From NCBI GenBank assembly GCA_031556405.1, contig JAVBTC010000085.1, forward strand, positions 1-22,487: a stretch of DNA of 22,487 nucleotides. The letters run 5' to 3'. The position numbers and the translations under genes are program-made. The stretch's first letter is position 1, and each line of letters begins with the position of its first letter. Below, one piece after another: positions 15,861-21,773 of the stretch. Origin of the DNA: WQZF01 sp031556405 (GTDB lineage: Bacteria > Pseudomonadota > Gammaproteobacteria > Burkholderiales > Rhodocyclaceae). The notes beneath the pieces are model-generated. The model worked only from the letters and a program-made list of their open reading frames with translations, had not been told where the DNA came from and searched no databases.

Positions 15861-15963
15861 GCGGATCTCCTGTATTCCGGTAAACAAATCGCCCGCCGCC
15901 GGGAAATACCATGCGGGATTAATATACCTGCCTGAATCAAAAACACTCTGACAAAAGTTACTG

Positions 15964-16040
15964 TATTCTAATTATAGAAAAATAATTTGTAGGGTAATTT
16001 ATCTACAGTAGAAGAATGATATTTTTCATAAACTGGAATT
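15964..16040 (+). repeat. Dispersed AT-rich palindromic repeat, copy C
   Basis: A 77-base AT-rich element with inverted-repeat ends: TATTCTAATTATAGAAAAAT at the left, and ATTTTTCATAAACTGGAATT at the right, which reads as an imperfect reverse complement. The centre holds TGTAG...CTACA. It shares long blocks with copy B. The right end overlaps the stop codon of the PLP-enzyme gene (16039-16041), so the element sits at that gene's 3' end. Confidence 0.65.
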
Positions 16041-17277
16041 ATCCATCGTTTGCGATTACACTTTCGGCCAGCGCGCGTGTCATGTCCGCGCACAGGTCTT
16101 CCGCGTTTTCCAGTCCCGCCGCAATGCGCACCAGCGACGGCGCGACGCCGGCGCGGACGATTTCTTCCGCGCTTAATGCGCCTTCCCACATCGATGCCGC
16201 ATGCACCGCCAGCGTCTCGACGCCGCCCAGGCTGACGGCGTTGGCCGCGAGCGAGAGTGAGGCGACGAATTTTTGCGCCGCGGCGTAGCCGCCTTTCAGT
16301 TCGATGCTGAGTACGCCGCCGCCGTGCTTCATCTGCCGCCGCGCCAGTTCGTGCTGTGGATGGCCGGGCAGTTCCGGGTAATGAACCCGCGCGATTGCCG
16401 GATGCGTTTCGAGAAACCGCGCCAAATGGAGCGCCGTGGCGCTTTGCCGTTCGACGCGCAGGGGCAGGGTGCGCAGGCCGCGCAGCAGCAGAAAGGCATC
16501 GAAGGCATTGGAATTGGTGCCGAAGACGATGGCGTGCTCCCAGATCCGCTCGATGACCGCCTTGTCGCCGCAGACCGCGCCGGCGACGAGGTCGCTGTGG
16601 CCGCCCAGGTATTTCGTGGCGCTGTGCAGCACGAGGTCGATGCCGGATTCGCGCGGCCGCTGATTGACGGGAGAAGCGAAGGTATTGTCGGCCAGTGTCA
16701 GAATGCCGCGGCTGCGCGCGAATCCGGCGACGGCGGCGAGATCGGTCAACGCCAGCGTCGGATTGGACGGCGTTTCGACGACGATCAGCTTTGTATTCGG
16801 CCGCACGGCGGCGGCGAACGCGGCGCTGTCGGTCTGATCGACCAGTGTGACCTCGACGCCGAAGCCGGGCAGGATTTCGCCGAGCAGTTTCGCGGTGCCC
16901 ATGTAGTGCGAGGATTGCGCCACGATGTGGTCGCCGCCGCGCACGAGCGCGAGCACCGAAGTGGCCATCGCGCCCATGCCGGAAGCGAGCAGCAGGGCGG
17001 CTTCGCAGCCTTCGAGCCGCGCCAGCAGCCGCTCGCAGCGCGCCTGCGTCGGATTGCCGTAGCGCGCGTAGTAGCGCGGGTGGCGGGGCCGGTTCGCCAT
17101 TTCGGCAAATTCCGCCGCCGAGCGCGCGCGATAGGTCGAGGTCGGATAAATCGCTGGCGCCAGCGCGGTATCGCCGGTGTGCTCATCATTCGGGGCGATA
17201 TCGCCATGAATGACGAGAGACTGAATATCGGGGAAAGGATCAGAGTGCTTTTTTGTCATTTTCGAAAGTGTTCCCAT
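16039..17277 (-). CDS. Cys/Met-metabolism PLP-dependent enzyme (cystathionine gamma-synthase / beta- or gamma-lyase family)
   Basis: This 412-residue transsulfuration-family enzyme has RYGNPT near the N-terminus and a Gly-rich SGMGAM turn that binds the PLP phosphate. Asp197 (LADNTFASP) contacts the PLP ring nitrogen, and the Schiff-base Lys222 is in LHSATKYLGGHSDL. The family covers cystathionine synthases and lyases, methionine gamma-lyase and O-acylhomoserine sulfhydrylases; sequence alone does not separate them here. The start at 17277 lacks a good ribosome site, and ATG at 17259 is a reasonable alternative. Its 3' end abuts repeat copy C. It diverges from the ATPase gene to its right and marks the left, conserved edge of the accessory block. 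Confidence 0.9.
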   Translation of the reverse strand: MGTLSKMTKKHSDPFPDIQSLVIHGDIAPNDEHTGDTALAPAIYPTSTYRARSAAEFAEMANRPRHPRYYARYGNPTQARCERLLARLEGCEAALLLASGMGAMATSVLALVRGGDHIVAQSSHYMGTAKLLGEILPGFGVEVTLVDQTDSAAFAAAVRPNTKLIVVETPSNPTLALTDLAAVAGFARSRGILTLADNTFASPVNQRPRESGIDLVLHSATKYLGGHSDLVAGAVCGDKAVIERIWEHAIVFGTNSNAFDAFLLLRGLRTLPLRVERQSATALHLARFLETHPAIARVHYPELPGHPQHELARRQMKHGGGVLSIELKGGYAAAQKFVASLSLAANAVSLGGVETLAVHAASMWEGALSAEEIVRAGVAPSLVRIAAGLENAEDLCADMTRALAESVIANDG

Positions 17278-17328
17278 GGATAAATCGAAAATCGATCTTA
17301 AAGGTAAAATTCATGGTATGACCGCGAG

Positions 17329-17356
17329 TTGCCATCTATATTGCTTGTTTTATCCT
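17329..17356 (+). promoter_or_regulatory. Candidate sigma70 promoter of the ATPase/TOPRIM operon
   Basis: TTGCCA (17329-17334) and TATCCT (17351-17356) are separated by 16 bases and lie 57 bases before the ATPase ATG at 17413. They are a fair match to the -35/-10 pattern, with no other support. Confidence 0.35.
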
Positions 17357-17412
17357 GTCCGCGTCGAGGGACCGTTGTGTCGGACGGGATCCAGACGTCT
17401 TCGGAGAATGTA

Positions 17413-18603
17413 ATGAAAATAGAATCCATTCGCCTGAAAAATTTCAAGGTTTTTCGCGATGTACACATACAGGACATTCCCTCTTTCATGGTCGTTGTCG
17501 GCGCCAATGGTTCCGGAAAAAGTACTTTCTTCGATATTTTCGGATTTCTGCATGATTGCCTCAAAGGCAATGTCCGGCAGGCGCTGGACAAACGCGGGCG
17601 TTTCCGCGAGGTGTTGAGCCGTGAGTGCGGCGACGATGAAAGTATTTTGATCGAAATTCAATATCGCATGCCGATTGCCGGTGTCGATCGCCTGGTCACC
17701 TATTCTCTCGAAATTGCCGAAAAAAAAGGCAGCGCATTCGTCAAACGCGAAGTCTTGCGTTACAAACGCGGCCGTTATGGCAGCCCTTATCGCTTTCTGG
17801 ATTTTTCCGGCGGAGAGGGGTATGCCATAAGCAACGAAGAGGATTTCAACAAGCCCGACGAGGAACTTACCCGGGAATTTCAGCGGGTCGCCCCGGATAC
17901 TTTGGCCGTCAAGGGGCTTGGGCAATTCGAACGTTTCAAGGCCGCCAACGCGTTCCGGCAACTGATGGAATCCTGGCATGTGTCGGATTTCCATATCAAC
18001 GCCGCGCGCGGGCGCAAGGATGCCTCGGGCGATTCAGAGCATTTATCTGAGACGGGCGACAATCTGCCGCGCGTGGCGCAGTATCTTTTCGAGCATCATC
18101 CCGAAACGTTTGCCGTGATTCTCGATGCGATGGTGCGTCGCGTTCCCGGTGTTGAAAAAGTCGAGCCGAAATTGATGGATGACGGTTATCTGACTTTACG
18201 TTTTCAGGATGGCTCGTTCAAAACCCCGTTTCTTGATCGCTATGTCTCGGACGGAACGATCAAGATGTTCGCCTATCTCGTATTGCTTCACGATCCCAAG
18301 CCTCATCCCCTGCTTTGCGTGGAAGAGCCGGAAAACCAGCTATATCCGAAGCTGATGCCCGAACTGGCGGAAGAATTCCGCGCTTATGCCGAACGCGGCG
18401 GCCAAGTGCTGGTTTCCACGCATTCGCCGGATTTTCTGAACGCGGTGGAACTGGACGAAGTGTATTGGCTGACGAAAGAACGCGGCGTTTCCCGGATTCT
18501 TCGCGCCAGCAATGACGATCAGATTTCCAGGTATATGAAAGAAGGCGATCAGATGGGATATTTGTGGAAGCAGGGGTTTTTCGAAGGTGCCGATCCGGTA
18601 TGA
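17413..18603 (+). CDS. AAA/ABC-type ATPase (AAA_15/AAA_21, OLD-like)
   Basis: The 396-residue protein starts with MKIESIRLKNFKVF, the usual opening of SMC/RecF/OLD-like ATPases. Walker A is GANGSGKST (30-38), a signature-like VSDGT is at 279-282, Walker B is LLCVEEPEN (300-308, Glu305), and an H-switch is in VLVSTHSPDF (His337). It has no long coiled coil and no fused nuclease domain. Start 17413 has GGAG six bases upstream; the longer frame from 17329 does not. Its stop overlaps the ATG of the TOPRIM-like gene (ATGA at 18600-18603). By analogy with OLD/GajA and PARIS (AriA-AriB), it is probably the sensor or motor half of an antiphage system; that is inference. Confidence 0.88.
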   Translation: MKIESIRLKNFKVFRDVHIQDIPSFMVVVGANGSGKSTFFDIFGFLHDCLKGNVRQALDKRGRFREVLSRECGDDESILIEIQYRMPIAGVDRLVTYSLEIAEKKGSAFVKREVLRYKRGRYGSPYRFLDFSGGEGYAISNEEDFNKPDEELTREFQRVAPDTLAVKGLGQFERFKAANAFRQLMESWHVSDFHINAARGRKDASGDSEHLSETGDNLPRVAQYLFEHHPETFAVILDAMVRRVPGVEKVEPKLMDDGYLTLRFQDGSFKTPFLDRYVSDGTIKMFAYLVLLHDPKPHPLLCVEEPENQLYPKLMPELAEEFRAYAERGGQVLVSTHSPDFLNAVELDEVYWLTKERGVSRILRASNDDQISRYMKEGDQMGYLWKQGFFEGADPV

Positions 18604-19187
18604 ATGGCATGAAGAGAGAATTGGTATTTCTTGTCGAAGAACTGTCGGCGAAGGCAATGCTCGAAGGATTGCTGCCGCGAATGCTCAGTCCGGAAATTTC
18701 CTTTCGCGTGATTCCCTTTGAAGGCAAGCAGGACCTTGAAAAACAGATGGAGAGAAAATTGCGCGCCTACTGCAATCCCCGGGCACGTTTTATCGTGATG
18801 CGCGATCAGGACAGCAATCCTGACTGCATCGGCATTAAAAACAGACTGCTGCAAAAATGCGTTCAGGCAGGCCACGGGAATACTGCTTTGGTACGGATTG
18901 CCTGCCGGGAACTGGAGAGTTTTTATCTGGCCGATCTGGTAGCCGTGGAAAACGCTTTGGGGATTCCGGGACTCGCAAAAAAACAGGAAATAAGGAAATA
19001 TCGGGCGCCGGATCATTTGGGAGCGCCAAGCGAAGAATTAAAGGTGTTGACCCGGAGGCGCTATCAGAAAGTGAACGGTTCCAGGGAATTGGGAAAGCAC
19101 CTGGATCCCGATAATGAACGTTCCTTCAGTTTCAAAAACCTGGTTGCCGGCATCCGGCGCATGGAACGCGCCTTGTTCGAAATCTGA
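18600..19187 (+). CDS. TOPRIM-like protein (DUF4276-type), partner of the ATPase
   Basis: The 195-residue protein shows the outline of a TOPRIM fold: an acidic N-terminal motif after a strand (LVFLVEELSAKAML, Glu13/Glu14) and a DxD motif (VMRDQDSNPD, Asp69 and Asp71). A later conserved-looking ELESFYLAD (about 104-112) follows, as in DUF4276-family proteins encoded beside AAA ATPases. In related pairs the TOPRIM partner is the nuclease effector. It is translationally coupled to the ATPase by a four-base overlap; ATG 18609 is an alternative start. Its last codons (19146-19187) are part of the left direct repeat, whose second copy lies at 21266, so the 3' end once directly faced tadA. Confidence 0.8.
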   Translation: MNGMKRELVFLVEELSAKAMLEGLLPRMLSPEISFRVIPFEGKQDLEKQMERKLRAYCNPRARFIVMRDQDSNPDCIGIKNRLLQKCVQAGHGNTALVRIACRELESFYLADLVAVENALGIPGLAKKQEIRKYRAPDHLGAPSEELKVLTRRRYQKVNGSRELGKHLDPDNERSFSFKNLVAGIRRMERALFEI

Positions 19188-19309
19188 AATTTGTTTTATC
19201 TCACCGCGCGCCGCGCGGCGAAAAACGCGGAGAGCAGGTCGCCGCATTGTTCGGCGAGGATGCCGCCTTCGATTTCGGTGTGATGATTCAGGCGCGCCTC
19301 GGCAAACAA
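19146..19309. repeat. Left direct repeat: TOPRIM-gene 3' end plus tadA 3' end
   Basis: This 164-base segment matches 21266-21428 at about 93 percent by my hand alignment (about 11 substitutions, all transitions, and one single-base indel). It comprises the last 14 codons of the TOPRIM-like gene, the convergent gap, and the last 37 or so codons of tadA on the minus strand. It ends abruptly at 19309. With its partner it brackets the XRE/toxin module. Confidence 0.85.
19196..19309 (-). pseudogene. tadA: Truncated tadA 3' fragment
   Basis: The minus strand encodes the C-terminal TadA residues LFAEARLNHHTEIEGGILA and on to the stop (AARRAVR, TAA at 19196-19198), nearly identical to the end of the intact tadA at 21315. 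The catalytic part (HAE and PCxxC) is missing, so it cannot be functional. It is a remnant of the duplication that flanks the inserted module. Confidence 0.88.
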
Positions 19310-19386
19310 AGCGCTGTCGCGGAGGGAAGCATCGGCGGAAGCTCCGGGCGAGTGAGGCTGGTGTGGGGCATGGGCGGTTCCAGCCG

Positions 19387-19623
19387 TCACCGCCACCAAC
19401 GAAATCGTTCCATGAACCGGCAAGGCGGCGTACGCAACGCCTCCAGCCAGTCCGCGAGTTCGGTCACATCGAGACGGCGATCGAGATTTTCCACCTTGGC
19501 CACATAGGATTGCGGCTTACCGAGCCGTTCGGCCAGTTGCGTCTGCGTGACGGCGCGTGTTTCCCGTAGAGCGGTTAATTCCTTGACGAGTTGTTGATAG
19601 TTCGGGGCATGGATGGATTTCAT
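19387..19623 (-). CDS. Small XRE-family HTH regulator (antitoxin-like)
   Basis: The 78-residue protein has a helix-turn-helix of the Cro/CI (XRE) type: LRETRAVTQTQLAERLGKPQSYVAKVEN (about 19-46), followed by RRLDVTELADWLEAL. It is almost only the DNA-binding domain, as in HipB-like antitoxins and orphan XRE regulators. No HipA-like kinase follows; the next 77 bases run straight into the tadA fragment, so any partner gene may have been lost. The ATG at 19623 has a weak ribosome site. A palindromic TATCC/GGATA operator with an overlapping TATAAT lies just upstream, suggesting autorepression. It is transcribed away from the toxin candidate. Confidence 0.78.
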   Translation of the reverse strand: MKSIHAPNYQQLVKELTALRETRAVTQTQLAERLGKPQSYVAKVENLDRRLDVTELADWLEALRTPPCRFMERFRWWR

Positions 19624-19989
19624 CCAACCATGGAGCCACGCTAGGATAATTATCCCAAAATAGGATATTATATTGTAGTACCCCCAAAGGATTGCGCAGA
19701 CTGGTCTTCCGACAAATCTTCTTTAATACCATGGTGTATAGCGCGATGACATTATTGGCGAGGCTTGGACATGGAATTGGTATGCGGCTCCATGTTTTCT
19801 TAAAAGAGAGGCGGGGCAGTAAACGGCATGAAGCAGCGTGTGGCTCGCGACAACCATAATCCAGAATGAATATACCCAAAAATGCAGTGGCCATCTTTAT
19901 CTTCATTCAGAGGTGATATATGGCGGAAATACAGATTTTGCCTGAATAAATGCGCAAGCATTACAAATTAAAGCACAAGGAGATATTCC
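19624..19989. other. Control region between the XRE gene and the toxin candidate
   Basis: I see no convincing gene in these 366 AT-rich bases; a 129-codon minus-strand frame here overlaps the XRE gene and shows no family features. The region holds the XRE operator (19644-19667) with a TATAAT on the minus strand (19672-19667), a small AATGC/GCATT hairpin (19949-19962), and a good ribosome site (AAGGAGAT) before ATG 19990. Confidence 0.55.
19644..19667. promoter_or_regulatory. Palindromic operator of the XRE gene (GGATA/TATCC)
   Basis: GGATAATTATCC (19644-19655) is a perfect 12-base palindrome and overlaps TATCC-N7-GGATA (19651-19667). This resembles HipB operators, which use TATCC-N8-GGATA in E. 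coli. A TATAAT on the minus strand overlaps its right edge. Binding by the adjacent XRE protein is inferred. Confidence 0.5.
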
Positions 19990-20880
19990 ATGTGGATTTT
20001 CACTGATGCGGCGAATTGGTTTGACAAACAAAAGAAGCGGTCGAACGTCGTGTTCGATCAAATGGTAGAAGATTCCGATTACAGTCAAGGAGCGATGCTG
20101 ATGGCGGCAACGGGACATGCGGTCATGGAATTCGGTGGTAGCTTTGTCGATCTGTTGCGTCTGGGCGATGGCTTTAAAGAAGGAAGCTGGAAAGGTGTGG
20201 GAACTGATTTTTTGCGAGTTGTAGCGGTTTTTCCGGTTGGTAAGGCGGCGAAATTTATTCATGGTTTCAGGGGTATTCGAAACGCACAATTTGTTACCAA
20301 CATTAGTGGTCCAGTTTGTTCTTGGGTGAATTCGGCAAAGGCACTTGCGCATGTTCGTTTCAAGGATGGCGGAAAACTTTTTGCCTCGGTTGATGATTTG
20401 GCCAAGGTTCTTGGACTTTCTTTACAGCGCCTTGAGCCTGCGTATTTAAGCGCCATGCTTAATAATCTTTCTCGAATTGGTGCTAGGGTTGGTGCGTTGA
20501 AAATTGTTTCTTCTCTTCGAGAGGTCGAGTCTATGATTCCTCGTGATGGGAGCGTACTTCTTGTTAGTGTCAGGATTGTTGAAAAAGCGAGAAAAGCCGG
20601 AAAGGCGCGCTCTCATGCGATTTATTTTTATCGTGATGTATTCGGACGCATTCGTATCATGGATCGTACGGTCGGAGAAAAAATAGCTCCGGCTGTTACA
20701 CGTGGTGCCTATAGATCGCTGGATGAATTGGTGAAACGCTATGCAAATGTTGGGGTTGCCAAATTTATTCCTTATGAAGCAGCAGTTCTTCATAATGTTT
20801 ATGTTCCTCATATAGCGCATGAAACTACAAAACTCGTTATTCCAATACCTGCGGTTATTGCAGAATATAAGGATAGATAA
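19990..20880 (+). CDS. Putative papain-like cysteine-protease toxin (polymorphic-toxin type)
   Basis: The 296-residue protein is not a family I can name with certainty. Its N-terminal part (about 30-95) is a Gly/Ala/hydrophobic region (AATGHAVMEFGG, GSWKGVGTDFLRVVAVFPVG) like the pre-toxin regions of polymorphic toxins. The C-terminal part could form a papain-like triad: Cys110 in GPVCSWVNSAKAL, His209 in ARSHAIYFYRD and Asp225 in RIRIMDR, in the order and spacing expected of that fold. There is no signal peptide. Codon use is visibly AT-richer than in neighbouring chromosomal genes, suggesting transfer. AAGGAGAT precedes the ATG. Its stop overlaps the ATG of the next gene by one base. Toxic activity is inferred; a housekeeping protease or peptidase-like enzyme is possible. 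Confidence 0.6.
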   Translation: MWIFTDAANWFDKQKKRSNVVFDQMVEDSDYSQGAMLMAATGHAVMEFGGSFVDLLRLGDGFKEGSWKGVGTDFLRVVAVFPVGKAAKFIHGFRGIRNAQFVTNISGPVCSWVNSAKALAHVRFKDGGKLFASVDDLAKVLGLSLQRLEPAYLSAMLNNLSRIGARVGALKIVSSLREVESMIPRDGSVLLVSVRIVEKARKAGKARSHAIYFYRDVFGRIRIMDRTVGEKIAPAVTRGAYRSLDELVKRYANVGVAKFIPYEAAVLHNVYVPHIAHETTKLVIPIPAVIAEYKDR

Positions 20881-21242
20881 TGGAACCTCCAAAAATAGAA
20901 GTTCTGCATTGTTTTTTATGTTATAAAGATCCTTTTATAACTCCCTGTGATGGTGGTTTTGTCAGGTTTTCTGATTTTCAGGAGGATCAGTCAGAATTGT
21001 CTTTTGGGTCTCGGCATGACGAGAAATGGTTTTGTGAAGAACATTTGTTGGCAGCACAGGCGTTGACTCATCTTTCTGCTCAAGAAGCACTTAATGAATT
21101 GCAGAAGGATTACGGCGTATTTAAAAATTCGGCAATTGAGAGAATGCCTATGCCTTTTTGGCTGAGAGTGCCGGATTTTGTTTATATTGCTTTGGCAATT
21201 ATTTTTTCATGTATGGTTCTTGCTTTATTGGTGAATCTTTGA
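20880..21242 (+). CDS. Cys-containing protein with one C-terminal membrane helix (candidate immunity protein)
   Basis: The 120-residue protein is of no family I recognise. The N-terminal half has a zinc-ribbon-like set of cysteines and histidines (HCFLCYKDPFITPC, then WFCEEH). A charged helix follows, then one strong C-terminal membrane helix (FVYIALAIIFSCMVLALLV) with a very short tail, so it looks tail-anchored in the inner membrane. It overlaps the putative protease by one base (TAATG), with AAGGA six bases upstream, and shares its AT-rich composition. Small membrane proteins encoded just after a toxin are often its immunity factor; that is inference from position. Its stop is 23 bases before the right direct repeat. 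Confidence 0.62.
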   Translation: MEPPKIEVLHCFLCYKDPFITPCDGGFVRFSDFQEDQSELSFGSRHDEKWFCEEHLLAAQALTHLSAQEALNELQKDYGVFKNSAIERMPMPFWLRVPDFVYIALAIIFSCMVLALLVNL

Positions 21243-21265
21243 GGCTTGGATTCAACTATCAAGAT

Positions 21266-21428
21266 GTCGGTATCCGGCGCATGGAATGCGCCTTGCTCGA
21301 AATCTGAATTTGTTTCATCTCGCCGCGCGCCGCGCGGCGAAAAATGCGGAAAGCAGGTCGCCGCATTGCTCGGCGAGGATGCCGCCTTCGATTTCGGTGT
21401 GATGATTCAGGCGCGCTTCGGCGAACAA
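21266..21428. repeat. Right direct repeat: TOPRIM-gene 3' remnant plus tadA 3' end
   Basis: This is the second copy of the segment at 19146-19309. Its first 40 bases or so are a non-coding remnant of the TOPRIM-like gene's end (TCCGGCGCATGGAA...GAAATCTGA, without the rest of the gene). The remainder is the genuine tadA 3' end, which continues into the full tadA. Confidence 0.85.
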
Positions 21429-21773
21429 GTCGATGACGCTGCCGTGGGCGCCGGTTTTCATGTCGCGCGCGCCGTAAACGACGCGGGCGATGCGCGCGTG
21501 AAGGATCGCGCCGGCGCACATCGCGCATGGTTCGAGCGTGACGAACAGCGTGCAGCCGGGCAGGCGGTAGTTACCGAGCGTGCGCGCGGCGTCGCGCAGC
21601 GCGGCAATCTCGGCGTGCGCGGTCGGATCGCTTTCCCCGATGGGCGTATTGAAGCCGCGCCCGACGATTTTCCCTTCCCTGACCACGAGCGCGCCGACCG
21701 GGACTTCGCCCAGGCATTCGGCGGCGCGTGCCAGCGAAATCGCCTCGCGCATGAAAAATTCGTCGCTGATCAT
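21315..21773 (-). CDS. tadA: tRNA-specific adenosine deaminase TadA
   Basis: TadA converts adenosine-34 of tRNA-Arg(ACG) to inosine in the cytoplasm. The 152-residue protein has the zinc-deaminase motifs HAE (His53, catalytic Glu55) and PCAMC (Cys83, Cys86). The start at 21773 overlaps the upstream Sua5-type gene's stop by four bases; the frame extends further upstream only as Arg-rich nonsense. GGCGGAAA precedes the ATG. Its last codons lie in the right direct repeat, and a diverged second copy of this end sits at 19196. This intact gene is the right conserved edge of the accessory block. Confidence 0.95.
   Translation of the reverse strand: MISDEFFMREAISLARAAECLGEVPVGALVVREGKIVGRGFNTPIGESDPTAHAEIAALRDAARTLGNYRLPGCTLFVTLEPCAMCAGAILHARIARVVYGARDMKTGAHGSVIDLFAEARLNHHTEIEGGILAEQCGDLLSAFFAARRAAR

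Noticed and set aside
16273..17283. Plus-strand open frame of about 336 codons opposite the PLP enzyme
   Set aside because: It has no family features and lies opposite an enzyme with its Schiff-base Lys and other motifs in place.
19517..19906. Minus-strand open frame of 129 codons overlapping the XRE gene
   Set aside because: It overlaps a supported HTH gene in another frame, lacks domains and has no good start signal.
19310..21265. Classical transposon or integrase-borne island at tadA
   Set aside because: No transposase, integrase or short terminal inverted repeats are visible between the direct repeats. Only the repeats and cargo support an insertion.
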